A stretch of 64,000 nucleotides of DNA. Origin: Bacillus changyiensis (GTDB lineage: Bacteria; Bacillota; Bacilli; Bacillales; Bacillaceae). The stretch lies in NCBI RefSeq assembly GCF_027706145.1, contig NZ_JAQFWW010000005.1, positions 62,001-126,000 on the forward strand. Reading direction: 5' to 3'. Positions 37,573 through 46,901 of the stretch are shown here, one piece after another. Numbering within the stretch: position 1 is the first letter of the stretch; each line of letters opens with the position of its first letter. Under the pieces are notes generated by a model, which searched no databases, had not been told where the DNA came from, and saw only the letters and a program-made list of their open reading frames with translations. Made by a program: the position numbers and the translations under genes.

Positions 37573-38760
37573 TTAATTAGCAAGTCTTATGACATCTCTT
37601 GCGATCATAACTTCTTCATTTGTTGGAATGATCAACACTTTAACAGGAGAGTGTGGGTAGCTTATATAAGCCTCTTTGCCACGCACATGATTTAAAGCAG
37701 GATCCCAGTATACACCCATGAATTCTAAACCGTGAAGAACCCGTTCTCTCACTTCAACACTATTTTCCCCGATACCAGCAGTGAAAATGATGGCATCAAC
37801 TCCGCTCATTCTAGCTGCATATGAACCGATGTATTTATGAATTTTGCTAGCGAAAACTTCAAGCGCTATTTCCGCACGGTCATTGCCTTTATTGGCGGCT
37901 TCAACAATGTCACGTAAATCGCTTGAGAAACCGGATACACCTAACAGACCGCTTTTTTTATTAAGCATATTTAAAACTTCATCAGCTGATTGTCCTGTTT
38001 TTTCCATTATAAACGGAATAAGCGCAGGGTCGATATTTCCAGAACGTGTACCCATTGCCACCCCTGCAAGCGGTGTGAAACCCATTGATGTATCAATTGA
38101 TTTTCCACCCTCAACAGCTGCAATACTCGCCCCATTCCCAAGATGGCAGGAGATAAGCCGCAATTCTTGAAGTGGACGGCCAAGAAGTTCTGCTGCGCGT
38201 TCCGTTACATATTTATGCGATGTTCCGTGAAATCCATATTTACGAATTCCCAGTTTTTCATAATACTCATAAGGAAGGCTATATAAATAAGATTGTTCTG
38301 GCATCGTTTGATGAAAAGCTGTATCAAAAACGGCTACAGCCGGAACATCTGGAAGAACTTCTTTGAAAGCCTTAATTCCGACAATATTGGCTGGATTGTG
38401 AAGCGGTGCCAGATCAGAGATGTCTTCAATCTCATGAATCGTTTCATCTGTCAAAACAACCGAATCACTAAATTTTTCACCACCGTGGACAACGCGATGG
38501 CCAATCCCGTCGATCTCGTTTAAATCTTTAATAATTCCCAACTCTGTTAGCTTGTTCAAAAGCATTTTAACAGCAATAGAGTGATTTGCAATATCTGTTG
38601 TTTCGATATTTTTTTCATCATTAACAGAGATTGTAAAAATACCGTTATCCAAACCAATTCTTTCCACTAAGCCTTTTGTCAAGACTTTTTCACTGGGCAT
38701 CTCGAAAAGTTGAAATTTTAATGAAGAACTTCCTGCGTTAATTGCGATAATTTTAGACAT
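37573..38760 (-). CDS. ackA: Acetate kinase
   Basis: AckA forms ATP and acetate from acetyl phosphate during overflow metabolism. The 395-residue ASKHA-fold kinase begins [22 protein letters not shown]. It has VVHGGEKF, the catalytic Asp in [22 protein letters not shown] near 208 and [11 protein letters not shown] near 325. It has a good sigma-A promoter and a perfect cre site centred near -57, the arrangement by which CcpA activates ackA in B. subtilis. Confidence 0.98.
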   Translation of the reverse strand: MSKIIAINAGSSSLKFQLFEMPSEKVLTKGLVERIGLDNGIFTISVNDEKNIETTDIANHSIAVKMLLNKLTELGIIKDLNEIDGIGHRVVHGGEKFSDSVVLTDETIHEIEDISDLAPLHNPANIVGIKAFKEVLPDVPAVAVFDTAFHQTMPEQSYLYSLPYEYYEKLGIRKYGFHGTSHKYVTERAAELLGRPLQELRLISCHLGNGASIAAVEGGKSIDTSMGFTPLAGVAMGTRSGNIDPALIPFIMEKTGQSADEVLNMLNKKSGLLGVSGFSSDLRDIVEAANKGNDRAEIALEVFASKIHKYIGSYAARMSGVDAIIFTAGIGENSVEVRERVLHGLEFMGVYWDPALNHVRGKEAYISYPHSPVKVLIIPTNEEVMIARDVIRLAN

Positions 38761-38885
38761 AATTGACGCTCCTTTTTACCCATAAATAGTGACTTTTCTA
38801 AATTCCGATGACATTTATTCAGGTCAATCTTAAAAAAAGTATGTATGAGTTTGTTCACAATAAATTCAAAAACATCTGCCTTTTC

Positions 38886-38914
38886 ATTTAAACACTCCAA
38901 AGAATCCTTTTCAA
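38886..38914 (-). promoter_or_regulatory. Sigma-A promoter of ackA
   Basis: On the minus strand TTGAAA (38909-38914) and TTAAAT (38886-38891) are separated by exactly 17 bases, placing the start near 38879. Confidence 0.65.
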
Positions 38915-38928
38915 GTCAATCTCTCAAA

Positions 38929-38942
38929 TGTTAACGTTTTCA
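38929..38942 (-). promoter_or_regulatory. cre site (CcpA) upstream of ackA
   Basis: TGAAAACGTTAACA on the minus strand matches TGWAANCGNTNWCA at all positions. Its centre is about 57 bases before the predicted start of transcription, the position known for the activating cre of B. subtilis ackA. Confidence 0.85.
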
Positions 38943-39001
38943 TCAAGAAATTGTTATTTTCTGAAAATAACATAAGCCAGAGATACTCTCTCTGACTCAT
39001 T

Positions 39002-39988
39002 TCAAATTTTTTCTTGTTGAAACCAATGATCAATTTTAACTGTCATCTCGAGCATTGCTTGCTGGTTAGAAAAAGATGGAAGTTCAGCGAGGAGCACCTG
39101 GTTTGGAGCTTTGACTTTTTCATCATGTTTTTGCATCACCAAAATACTTTTAGCGTTTTCTTTATCTTTAAAAATCGATAAAGGCAATTGAAGCAAAGCA
39201 TTTATGTAAGCATTTTCCTTCAACAAATATTTCAATTGTTCACTTTGACTACTTTCAAATAAATGGTTCGGAATCACAAGTAATAAATATCCTCCTGGTT
39301 TTGTGTATTGCAAGCTTTGTTCAATAAACAAATGATGAGCAAAAGAATGTCCTTCATCTGCTTTTACATGAAATGCCTTTGCATTTTCATCATCTGGATA
39401 ATAACCTACAGGAAGATCTGATATCACAACATCAACAGGATCTATAAACATAGGCTGAAGACTATCTTGATTGAAAAACTCGACTTCTTTTTGTTGAAGG
39501 TTTGCCTGATCATAAGCAAGTTTTAATAAAACATCATCGATATCAGATCCAAACGCTTTCCCAGTGGACTCGCCAAGCTGATTTAAGACAGCAAATAATA
39601 GATTTCCTGTGCCCACTGCCGGGTCAAAAACAGTAATCCCTTTTTGATGGCCCATAAATTTCTCTACAAGATATCCGATAAAGACCCCAATTGTGTCAGG
39701 TGTCATCTGCCTGTTTGGATGCGCGACGTTTTTTAAACCTTTCAGTATGGCAAGCTGAAAAGCTTTACGTATGGATTCATGGTTACATTCGGAAAAGTGA
39801 GCTTGATCAATCAAATCTCTCATTTTTTGTGTAACTGAATCAGATAACGGATAATGAATTTCTCTTAAAAAAAAGGCTTCTCCTGCTTCTGCAAGAGCCT
39901 CGATGTATGGAATGTTCCGGTCATCGGCAATCATTTTCGTTCCATTGTCAAGCCATTCATATATGACTTCTACTTGGTTGGTTTGCAT
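39002..39988 (-). CDS. ytxK: Class I DNA/protein N6-methyltransferase-like protein YtxK
   Basis: A 328-residue SAM-dependent methyltransferase of the N6-adenine DNA methylase-like family. The SAM-binding motif VFDPAVGTGNLLFAVL is near 120. The (N/D)PPY-type motif appears as SDLPVGYYPDD near 200, a variant shared with B. subtilis YtxK. No target-recognition domain or restriction partner is nearby, so it is not an obvious restriction-modification enzyme. The ATG at 39988 follows AGGAG and is preferred to the upstream start at 40033. It lies downstream of tpx and its terminator. Confidence 0.88.
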   Translation of the reverse strand: MQTNQVEVIYEWLDNGTKMIADDRNIPYIEALAEAGEAFFLREIHYPLSDSVTQKMRDLIDQAHFSECNHESIRKAFQLAILKGLKNVAHPNRQMTPDTIGVFIGYLVEKFMGHQKGITVFDPAVGTGNLLFAVLNQLGESTGKAFGSDIDDVLLKLAYDQANLQQKEVEFFNQDSLQPMFIDPVDVVISDLPVGYYPDDENAKAFHVKADEGHSFAHHLFIEQSLQYTKPGGYLLLVIPNHLFESSQSEQLKYLLKENAYINALLQLPLSIFKDKENAKSILVMQKHDEKVKAPNQVLLAELPSFSNQQAMLEMTVKIDHWFQQEKI

Positions 39989-40005
39989 ATATTGTCTCTC
40001 CTTAT

Positions 40006-40041
40006 TAAAAAAAGAGCTCCGGACATTTTTCACCCGGAGCT
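40006..40041 (-). terminator. Rho-independent terminator after tpx
   Basis: AGCTCCGG pairs with CCGGAGCT and is followed by CTTTTTTT on the minus strand. Confidence 0.9.
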
Positions 40042-40053
40042 TTTCTGTTCATC

Positions 40054-40557
40054 TTACTTCACAAGTGATTTGGCAGCCTCAAGTGCTTTCTCATAATTCG
40101 GATGATTTGTCACTTCTTTTACATATTCAGCATAAGTGACTACTCCATTTTCATCTAAAACAAAGACAGCTCGGGCAAGCAGTCGCAATTCTTTCATATA
40201 TACACCAAACGCTTCTCCAAACGACATCTCCCGGTGATCTGACAATGTTTCTACATTCTCAATTCCATTTGCACCACACCAGCGCTTCTGTGCAAATGGA
40301 AGATCGGCGCTGATCGTATAAACGTTTACTGAACCTAGGCCTGCGGCTTCTTCGTTAAACCGCCGCGTCTGAGCATCACAAACGCCTGTGTCAATCGATG
40401 GAACGACAGACAAAATAGCAGTTTTTCCTTTTATGTCACTTAAGGTGACTTCTTCAAGAGAATGAGACAACACTGTAAAATCAGGAGCCTGATCACCAAC
40501 TTGAAGTTTTGAACCTATCAATGTAACAGGGTTACCTTTAAATGTTATTGAAGCCAT
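40054..40557 (-). CDS. tpx: Thiol peroxidase (atypical 2-Cys peroxiredoxin)
   Basis: Tpx reduces hydroperoxides using thioredoxin. The 167-residue protein has the peroxidatic Cys60 in [10 protein letters not shown] and the resolving Cys94 in KRWCGANG, the spacing of the Tpx subfamily. [10 protein letters not shown] is near 21. The ATG at 40557 follows AAGGAGG with 7 bases spacing; the frame upstream to 40617 lacks a ribosome site. It precedes ytxK, as in B. subtilis. Confidence 0.97.
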   Translation of the reverse strand: MASITFKGNPVTLIGSKLQVGDQAPDFTVLSHSLEEVTLSDIKGKTAILSVVPSIDTGVCDAQTRRFNEEAAGLGSVNVYTISADLPFAQKRWCGANGIENVETLSDHREMSFGEAFGVYMKELRLLARAVFVLDENGVVTYAEYVKEVTNHPNYEKALEAAKSLVK

Positions 40558-40640
40558 CTTGATTCCTCCTTCATATTTGTATGTTTCTACTATAAAAGAG
40601 TCTAAGACAAACTGCAAAAAAAGAGGGTTGAGAACATAAT

Positions 40641-40688
40641 AAAAAGGATATCCAAAAAGGTAAAAAACTTTTTGGACAATCCTTTTTT
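40641..40688 (-). terminator. Rho-independent terminator after ytfJ
   Basis: A long, near-perfect stem (AAAAAGGATATCCAAAAAG with its complement over an 8-base loop) with T-rich flanks on both strands. Confidence 0.88.
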
Positions 40689-41137
40689 TAATATGATATA
40701 TTATTTTGATTATTCATTTTTTGTTTCGGTTTGTCGTTTTTCTTAAACATATGCTGAATTTTCTCAATCGTTTGTGGTGCGGATTCTAAGATTTTATCAA
40801 CAACATGTGTATTTTCGTCCAAATGCAGAATTTTAACACCCGATGAACCAACAATTAAAAATGCAATTGGTGTGATCGATACTCCACCACCGCTTCCACC
40901 GCCAAATGGGAGCTTCGCTTCTTTGCGTTCCCCGTCGTTCCCTTTTGATTCTGACATTTGGTTACCGCTAAATTCGCTTCCACCAGCGGCAAATCCAAAA
41001 CCAACCTTTGAAACGGTTAAAATGACACTACCGTCAGGTGTTTCTACCGGATCTCCAATAATGGTGTTGACATCGATCATTTCTTTTAAATTTTCCATTG
41101 CGGTTTTCATTAAACCTTGAATTGGATGGTCAGCCAT
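40688..41137 (-). CDS. ytfJ: Sporulation protein YtfJ (GerW family)
   Basis: A 149-residue protein of the GerW family, with the start [27 protein letters not shown], a glycine-rich central loop ([15 protein letters not shown] near 75-90) and a Lys- and Asn-rich tail. The B. subtilis homologue is a forespore gene implicated in spore germination. GGAGG lies upstream of the ATG. It is close to and on the same strand as ytfI and probably shares its transcript. Confidence 0.9.
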   Translation of the reverse strand: MADHPIQGLMKTAMENLKEMIDVNTIIGDPVETPDGSVILTVSKVGFGFAAGGSEFSGNQMSESKGNDGERKEAKLPFGGGSGGGVSITPIAFLIVGSSGVKILHLDENTHVVDKILESAPQTIEKIQHMFKKNDKPKQKMNNQNNISY

Positions 41138-41149
41138 ATTTCATTCCTC

Positions 41150-41833
41150 CTATACAGATGAGTCATTCTTAGTTGAACCTGACACATTTTTTGGCAGCTT
41201 CATGAAGCCGCGCATCTTCCCCTTCCGATTCATGACGATTCTGAAAGCTGCGATTATAGCATGTCCAAGGCGAAAATAGAATATACATGTTAGCTGGGTT
41301 TGAGAAACTTTGTTGTTAAAGACAGGGATTATTTGATATTCCGGACGTTTTTTAAAACTAAAAAGCTGATCAAATAAAGCCATTACACAAGCTTTTACAG
41401 ACCATACCCCACCTGTTACAATTCCGGTTAAAGCAGCATCGGAAAAACCGAGGACTGTCATCCATTTAAGCTCGGTGATATGAATGCGCTTCATAAATTT
41501 ACGAAAAATCAGTTTCACATTAATGATTTGTTCAGTTATTTTTTTTAGATCATGAAGACGATTGATTAGTTGATCATGACCGATTTTACTTTTCTCTTCA
41601 TCTTCTTGTAAAGTTGTGTTGGTTTGTTGTTTTAAATCAATTGTCATATCTTCTTGATTGACTTTAATGAGCGGTACTTTCTTTTTCATCCGAAAAAGAC
41701 CAAAAGCTGTCCGCATTTGAACAGTCAACTCGTCATTCTCATTTGTATGAAGATATTCGACTGCAAACTGGACTTTCATCATCATAACAGCCGTTAGCAG
41801 AAGTAAGACTCCTGCAATCCATATGTAAATCAT
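41150..41833 (-). CDS. ytfI: DUF2953 membrane-anchored protein YtfI
   Basis: A 227-residue protein with one N-terminal helix (about 3-19) followed by a DUF2953 domain: a beta-rich part (FAVEYLHTNENDELTVQMRTAFGLFRMKK-like region), a charged helical linker and a second beta-rich part near 170-200. Its function is unknown, but it pairs with the sporulation gene ytfJ in many Bacillus genomes. The start ATG at 41833 follows GAGGAAGTG. Confidence 0.82.
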   Translation of the reverse strand: MIYIWIAGVLLLLTAVMMMKVQFAVEYLHTNENDELTVQMRTAFGLFRMKKKVPLIKVNQEDMTIDLKQQTNTTLQEDEEKSKIGHDQLINRLHDLKKITEQIINVKLIFRKFMKRIHITELKWMTVLGFSDAALTGIVTGGVWSVKACVMALFDQLFSFKKRPEYQIIPVFNNKVSQTQLTCIFYFRLGHAIIAAFRIVMNRKGKMRGFMKLPKNVSGSTKNDSSV

Positions 41834-41916
41834 GACTTCACTTCCTCTTATACTAGGCATTATGGGATGAAATCACAAAAAATAAACGTAAACGGAGGCT
41901 GCTATTTCATTGTAAT

Positions 41917-41949
41917 AAAAAACCCCGGTTTCATATAACCGAGGTTTTT
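41917..41949 (-). terminator. Rho-independent terminator after yteJ
   Basis: AAACCTCGGTT pairs with AACCGGGGTTT over a short loop, followed by a T run on the minus strand. Confidence 0.88.
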
Positions 41950-41954
41950 CGAGT

Positions 41955-42461
41955 TTATTCAACTTTTTGATATAGCTTTTCATGAATGACTGCTGTATCT
42001 GCAAAATAATCATGAATGCCTTGCTTCTTGCGTGAGAAAACAACAGCAAAATACGTGATATAAATACTGTTAATATAACGGCCGATTACCTCTCTAAACA
42101 AAATCCCATCCCATGTCAGCCCTTTTTCCGGGTGGAGAGACACAACCTTGAGGCCGAAAACCATTTTGCCTAATGTTTGTTTAAAACCTTTTGTCATCAA
42201 GACAAAGTAGGCAAAAAATACAATAGTCGTTGTAATTGAATATAAAGAAAAAGAGAAAAGCCCTGTCTCTTTAGGAAGACCAAACAAACTAAAAATAGGT
42301 GATATCAGTAGTCTATTGATACTGCCAACAACAATTCCATCCAACAAAAAAGCCCAAAATCTGATCCAAAAACCGGCATAGGCATGTTCTAACACGGGAG
42401 CCGATTTTTGCTCGGACGCTGTTATTTCATTTTGATCTTTGCCATCAAATGTGACATCCAT
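41955..42461 (-). CDS. yteJ: RDD family membrane protein YteJ
   Basis: A 168-residue RDD-domain protein with the family start AGFWIRFWAFLLDGIVVGSINRLL (Arg and Asp in the first helix), a second helix pair near 80-105 and the GFKQTLGKMVFGLKVV element near 105-120. RDD proteins are often membrane partners of proteases or transporters. It lies 14 bases after sppA on the same strand, matching the B. subtilis sppA-yteJ operon, which is linked to membrane-stress resistance. Confidence 0.9.
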   Translation of the reverse strand: MDVTFDGKDQNEITASEQKSAPVLEHAYAGFWIRFWAFLLDGIVVGSINRLLISPIFSLFGLPKETGLFSFSLYSITTTIVFFAYFVLMTKGFKQTLGKMVFGLKVVSLHPEKGLTWDGILFREVIGRYINSIYITYFAVVFSRKKQGIHDYFADTAVIHEKLYQKVE

Positions 42462-42475
42462 TTTTCGGTCCCCTC

Positions 42476-43477
42476 CTATTTTGCATAAAGATACATCGGT
42501 CTTGGTGCACCAGCTGTAGAAAGTGTTTCTTTAATATTCAAAAAGTCGATTTCGCTTTTAAAGAGCTTGCTTGCACTCATTGATAACAACGAAGTAATGC
42601 CTTTTGTGTCTTCATAACTCACAATAGAAGCGTCTTTCAGATCTTGATCTTTTTTCATCGCTTTTACCGTATCTTCATAGAAACCAAGTTCGTCAACTAA
42701 ATGAAGCTCTTTAGCTTGGCGACCATCGTATACCCGACCATCAGCAATTTTTTTCACATCTTTTTCTGACATATTGCGGCCTTTAGCAATCACATTAACA
42801 AACCCTTGATATGAGTCATTTACCATAGATTGCATGATTTCCCGTTCTTTTTTCGTCATATCTCTTGTTGGAGACATAATGTCTTTGTGTTGCCCGCTTT
42901 TAATTGTTTCTGTTTTCAAACCTAGTTTATCTGCAAGCTCACTATAATTTAAGCTTTCCATAATGACACCTAAAGAACCTGTCAATGTATCAGGTGCAGC
43001 GAAAATTTTATCGGCTGGCGTTGAAATATAATAACCACCTGATGCCGCCATTGATCCCATTGAGACGTAAATCGGTTTATTCGTGTCCTTTTTGATCTCT
43101 TCTAATTTCCTATGTATTTCGGCGCTTTCATATACCCCGCCTCCCGGTGAATTAACACGTAAAATGAGACCCTTAATCTTAGTATCCTCTTTCACATTGT
43201 CAAGTTTTTGTAAAAAAGATCTATGATTATACCCTTCTGAACCGAGAAGGCCACTAGCACTTCCATTGTCGGAAATCGTGCCATTCACATCAAGAACAAC
43301 AATTTTATTAGAATCTCCTTTTTCCAAAACGACTTCTTTTTCACCGTCTGTAAACCCAAACTGCATATGGCCATCTTCATCTATACTTTCGAATGTGTTT
43401 ACCACAACACTCATCATCACTGATATAACCAACAGCCCTAAAGCGATCACAAGCGCTACCCATCTTTTACGATTCAT
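42476..43477 (-). CDS. sppA: Signal peptide peptidase SppA
   Basis: SppA degrades signal peptides and other membrane-associated peptides. The 333-residue protein has one N-terminal membrane helix (about 7-29) and an extracytoplasmic serine-lysine protease domain. Ser146 in [10 protein letters not shown] and Lys198 in KSGQHKDI align with the catalytic pair described for B. subtilis SppA (147 and 199). AAGGAGG precedes the ATG. It leads sppA-yteJ. Confidence 0.95.
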   Translation of the reverse strand: MNRKRWVALVIALGLLVISVMMSVVVNTFESIDEDGHMQFGFTDGEKEVVLEKGDSNKIVVLDVNGTISDNGSASGLLGSEGYNHRSFLQKLDNVKEDTKIKGLILRVNSPGGGVYESAEIHRKLEEIKKDTNKPIYVSMGSMAASGGYYISTPADKIFAAPDTLTGSLGVIMESLNYSELADKLGLKTETIKSGQHKDIMSPTRDMTKKEREIMQSMVNDSYQGFVNVIAKGRNMSEKDVKKIADGRVYDGRQAKELHLVDELGFYEDTVKAMKKDQDLKDASIVSYEDTKGITSLLSMSASKLFKSEIDFLNIKETLSTAGAPRPMYLYAK

Positions 43478-43998
43478 TTATTCTCCTCCTTTTAATAAAA
43501 AACTGAGCTCTTAATACGTATATGAACAGAAAGAGTCCAAGTATTCATTATACGTAAAAGAACCACGATAAACTAGGGTCACAGGTATTTTAACACAAAC
43601 CGTCTAGAAGTCACCCTGATGAATCAACATTTCTTCATCTAAAATTTTTCGTGACAAAAACCCACCAGAAAGTGGAGATTTCGTTAGAACTGCCGAACGA
43701 TCCCATCCCTTTTGATACAATAGAATCATCATCAAGACTATCTTATCTTTAAATCATAAAACAAATTAGAAAGCAGGTGAATCTTAGATGTCTCTTAGTC
43801 GGTAGAGCAGTCTCAAATTTACCATCTAGTCAGCATTTGTGAAGCTGAGATACTTGAGTGCTATTCGTCATCGTGGCATTTAGCCTAGAACCGTATATAA
43901 GACTAATTGCTGTTGGTTGTATATACCAGGAAGTGCCGATTTCTAAATGAGTGATGATATAGAAAAATTCATTTCAAGTGATAAAGGGGAGAATAGAT
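43478..43998. other. Region between sppA and the NAD kinase gene, with a structured element
   Basis: About 520 bases without a protein gene. Positions 43660-43680 contain a small CCAC...GTGG hairpin. From about 43787 to 43935 the sequence is rich in short hairpins and includes a tRNA D-arm-like string (TTAGTCGGTAGAGCA, 43796-43810) but no T-arm. On the minus strand it reads like the structured right end of an IS200/IS605-type element (GGTTCTAGGCTAAATGCC followed by several stems). No transposase remains. Confidence 0.35.
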
Positions 43999-44799
43999 GT
44001 GAGAGACCGGCGAAACATTTACTTTTTTCACGAAAAAAACGAGGATGTTGCTGAACATTGCCTGATGTTGAAACAACTGGCAGCAGATTACGGATTTCAG
44101 GTTGTCAACCAACACAAAGAAGCTAATATAATTGCAAGTGTCGGTAGTGATGGTGCATTTTTACAGGCAGTCAGAAAAACAAATTTTAGAGATGATTGTC
44201 TTTATGTAGGCGTAGCCAAAAAAGGAAAAGCTCATTTATACTCAGATTTTAATATACGCGACACGAACAAAATGATTGAAACAACAAACTTACCGCAAAT
44301 CGAAGTTAGAAAATATCCGCTCATCGATGTTAAAGTAGATCAAACAAGTCGTTTTCTCTGTTTAAACGAAGTATCTATTCGCTCAAGTATTATTAAAACA
44401 TTTGTGATGGACGTGTACATTGATAACCTTTATTTTGAAACATTTCGTGGAGATGGAATGATTGTTTCAACTCCAACAGGTAGCACAGCATACAATAAGT
44501 CTGTTCAAGGAGCAATAGTTGACCCAAAACTGTCATGTATCCAAGTAACAGAACTTGCTTCCTTAAACAATAATAATTATAGAACACTAGGTTCCCCATT
44601 TATTTTAAGTGCCGATTGCAAACTGACACTCAAGATTACTCAAGATGGAAATAACCATCCGATTATTGGCCTTGATAATGAAGCATTTAGTATGATGCAT
44701 GTGAAAGAGATCGAAGTGAAACTTTCAAAAAAGATGATTAAAACAGTAAAATTAAAAGATAACTCTTTTTGGGAAAAAGTGAAACGAACCTTCCTTTAA
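43999..44799 (+). CDS. NAD kinase paralogue with altered GGDGT motif (NadK2/YtdI-like)
   Basis: NAD kinase phosphorylates NAD to NADP. The 266-residue protein has LNEVSIRSS near 128 and the PTGSTAYNKS loop near 158, both typical. The first signature, normally GGDGT, reads G-S-D-G-A (residues 49-53): the catalytic Asp51 is kept, but flanking Gly and Thr have changed. Start: a GTG at 43999 with AAAGGGGAG 7 bases upstream, in register with B. subtilis YtdI; the earlier GTG at 43978 has no ribosome site. It is convergent with ytcI. Activity cannot be assumed. Confidence 0.88.
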   Translation: MRDRRNIYFFHEKNEDVAEHCLMLKQLAADYGFQVVNQHKEANIIASVGSDGAFLQAVRKTNFRDDCLYVGVAKKGKAHLYSDFNIRDTNKMIETTNLPQIEVRKYPLIDVKVDQTSRFLCLNEVSIRSSIIKTFVMDVYIDNLYFETFRGDGMIVSTPTGSTAYNKSVQGAIVDPKLSCIQVTELASLNNNNYRTLGSPFILSADCKLTLKITQDGNNHPIIGLDNEAFSMMHVKEIEVKLSKKMIKTVKLKDNSFWEKVKRTFL

Positions 44800-44839
44800 A
44801 AAAGCTGAAAACCTAGAAGAAGCTGCCTGAAAAGCGCAA

Positions 44840-44883
44840 AAAAAGGCGTCCATTCGTCAAAAAAATCGACCGATTGGACGCCC
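44840..44883. terminator. Bidirectional terminator between the NAD kinase gene and ytcI
   Basis: GGCGTCCATTCG pairs with CGATTGGACGCC (one mismatch), with seven T on the minus strand and a T-poor plus side. The first 13 bases of one arm recur in a hairpin near 59007. Confidence 0.85.
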
Positions 44884-44896
44884 TTCAAAAACGAAC

Positions 44897-46486
44897 TCAC
44901 GATTCACCATTCGTTTTCCGTTTCAATTCCCGTTCCCTCAATTCAAATCGCTTCACTTTGGCCGAGGGGGTTTTTGGTAATTCTTCAATAAACTCAATTT
45001 CGCGTGGATACTTATAGGGGGCTGTTAACGTTTTTACATGATTTTGTAGCTCTTTAATCAGAACCTCATCTTCTTTAGCACGGTCTTTTAATACGACGAA
45101 TGCTTTTACAATGAACCCCCTAAATTGATCAGGACTTGCAACTACGGCACATTCTTTGACCAACGGATGTGTGACAAGTGCATCTTCCACTTCAAATGGA
45201 CCGATTGTATAACCAGAGCTGATAATAATATCGTCATTTCGGCTTTCAAACCAAAAATAACCTTCTTCATCTTTTCTTGCTTTATCACCTGTAATAAAAT
45301 ATTCTCCTCGCCTTTGGAGCCGTGTTCGTTCTTGATCTTGATAATATTCTTTGAACAAAGCAGGTGTGCTTAAATGGACGGCAATATCTCCAATTTCATG
45401 AGGCTGACAAATTTCCCCTTCCTCATTTACAACCTCTACAATGTTGCCAGGAGTTGGCTTTCCCATACTACCAGGTTTGCTCTCCATTCCTTTCAAGGTC
45501 CCGATCAAGAGCGTGCTTTCCGTTTGTCCATAGCCATCCCGCACTTCAATGTTAAAATGCCTTTTAAACGTATCGATCACTTCTCGATTTAATGGTTCAC
45601 CAGCTGAGACAGCACTATGTAAAGATGAAAGATCGAATTGATCAAGATGATCGGCTTTTGCCATAAACCGGTACTCTGTCGGTGTACAACAAAGCACATT
45701 CATTTGATAGCGTTCCATTAATTCCAAATATGTTTCAGGATTGAATCGTCCATGATAAACAAACCCGGTCGCACCGCTTCCTAACACAGCTAAGAATGGT
45801 GTCCATACCCACTTTTGCCAGCCTGGAGCAGCTGTTGCCCAGACAATGTCGTCTTTTGTAATATCTAGCCAAGCAGAAGCTGTTGTTCTTAAATGAGCAT
45901 AAGCCCAACCATGTGTATGTACAACGCCTTTTGGTTGTCCTGTCGTTCCAGAAGTGTAAGATAAAAATGCGATATCATCACGACTTGTTTCAGCTACTTG
46001 AAAACCTGTTCCGTCCGTACTCTCCATTTCCGTCAGTAAGTCGGTCCATCCTTGTTTATTTTCACCCAGTGTAAATGTTTTCAGATTATGTTTTAACTCA
46101 ACATCTTCAAAAGTATGAATAAATGATGGATAGACAACCGCACCTTTTACATCAGCATGCTTTATTCTGTATTCTAGATCTTTTGCGCGAAGCATTTCAG
46201 AACAAGGAATGATCACCATACCGGCTTTTAAGATCGCCATATAAACAGCATAAGTTTCCAATACACGAGGAAGCATAACGATTAACTTATCACCTTGTTT
46301 TAGTCCAGAATGAATCAAAAGGGTGCCAATTTTATCAGCGGTTTCCATTAAGGTCTGATATGTCCATGATCTTTTGAGACCTTGCTCACTTTCAAAAATT
46401 AAAGCCGTTTTTGATATTTTTTTGAATTTTTCGACTTCGTTGGAAATATTATACTTCTGTGGAGCAATTAATTCTTCTCTTTTCAA
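44897..46486 (-). CDS. ytcI: Acyl-CoA synthetase YtcI (AMP-forming)
   Basis: An adenylating enzyme of about 529 residues. The AMP-binding P-loop is LSYTSGTTGQPKGVVHTHG near 175; motif A5 is DGYGQTES near 315, and later motifs include YFITGDKARKDEEGYFWFESR and the catalytic Lys in PKTPSAKVKRFELR. It resembles medium-chain acyl-CoA synthetases; the chain length of its substrate is not predictable. GAGGAG abuts an ATG at 46495, so a TTG at 46486, 9 bases away, is a better start, but this is uncertain. Confidence 0.88.
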   Translation of the reverse strand: MKREELIAPQKYNISNEVEKFKKISKTALIFESEQGLKRSWTYQTLMETADKIGTLLIHSGLKQGDKLIVMLPRVLETYAVYMAILKAGMVIIPCSEMLRAKDLEYRIKHADVKGAVVYPSFIHTFEDVELKHNLKTFTLGENKQGWTDLLTEMESTDGTGFQVAETSRDDIAFLSYTSGTTGQPKGVVHTHGWAYAHLRTTASAWLDITKDDIVWATAAPGWQKWVWTPFLAVLGSGATGFVYHGRFNPETYLELMERYQMNVLCCTPTEYRFMAKADHLDQFDLSSLHSAVSAGEPLNREVIDTFKRHFNIEVRDGYGQTESTLLIGTLKGMESKPGSMGKPTPGNIVEVVNEEGEICQPHEIGDIAVHLSTPALFKEYYQDQERTRLQRRGEYFITGDKARKDEEGYFWFESRNDDIIISSGYTIGPFEVEDALVTHPLVKECAVVASPDQFRGFIVKAFVVLKDRAKEDEVLIKELQNHVKTLTAPYKYPREIEFIEELPKTPSAKVKRFELRERELKRKTNGES

Positions 46487-46537
46487 TAAATACATCTCCT
46501 CATCATATTTACGATCTTTTTATTATACAACAAATAC

Positions 46538-46563
46538 TAAAAAGAGTGGGGAAAACCCCCACC
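46538..46563 (-). terminator. Rho-independent terminator after the SASP gene
   Basis: GTGGGG pairs with CCCCAC over a 5-base loop, followed by TCTTTTTA on the minus strand. Confidence 0.85.
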
Positions 46564-46590
46564 CGTTATCCATTGTTTTTAAGTTTTTAA

Positions 46591-46806
46591 TTACTGAGCT
46601 GTGCCTCCGCCCATTTGTTGCTGAGCGAAAGATACTAAGCGTTTAGTGATTTCTCCTCCAACTGAACCGTTTGCACGAGAAGTAGTATCTGCCCCAAGGT
46701 TGACGCCGAACTCAGAAGCGATTTCGAATTTCATTTGGTCGATAGCTTGTGCAGCGCCTGGTACTAATAGTTGGTTAGAACTGCTTTGTCTGTTTTGTTG
46801 AGCCAT
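46591..46806 (-). CDS. sspA: Alpha/beta-type small acid-soluble spore protein
   Basis: A 71-residue DNA-coating protein of dormant spores. The family signature is complete: [17 protein letters not shown] contains the germination protease cleavage site (FE-IASE), and [12 protein letters not shown] lies in the second conserved block. The 20 N-terminal residues are Gln- and Asn-rich, as usual. A sigma-G type promoter is found upstream. Among SASP paralogues I use sspA because of the conserved position between ytcI and thiI. Confidence 0.95.
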   Translation of the reverse strand: MAQQNRQSSSNQLLVPGAAQAIDQMKFEIASEFGVNLGADTTSRANGSVGGEITKRLVSFAQQQMGGGTAQ

Positions 46807-46829
46807 GTGTTCTCACCTCCTTGTGAGTA

Positions 46830-46860
46830 TATATTGTGTAAAAACACATGACTTCATGCA
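46830..46860 (-). promoter_or_regulatory. Sigma-G type promoter of the SASP gene
   Basis: On the minus strand TGCATG (46855-46860) and CAATATA (46830-46836) are 18 bases apart, close to the forespore sigma-G elements (TGNATA and CATANTA). Confidence 0.6.
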
Positions 46861-46901
46861 AAGAATGATTGGTAATTGTATACAGACCAAATGAACTATT
46901 T

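Noticed and set aside
37505-37579. 24-codon plus-strand frame with TTG start before ackA
   Set aside because: It overlaps the ackA terminator and end, is very short and has no known match.
43796-43810. tRNA gene suggested by a D-arm-like string
   Set aside because: No acceptor pairing, anticodon stem or T-arm is present, so it is not a tRNA.
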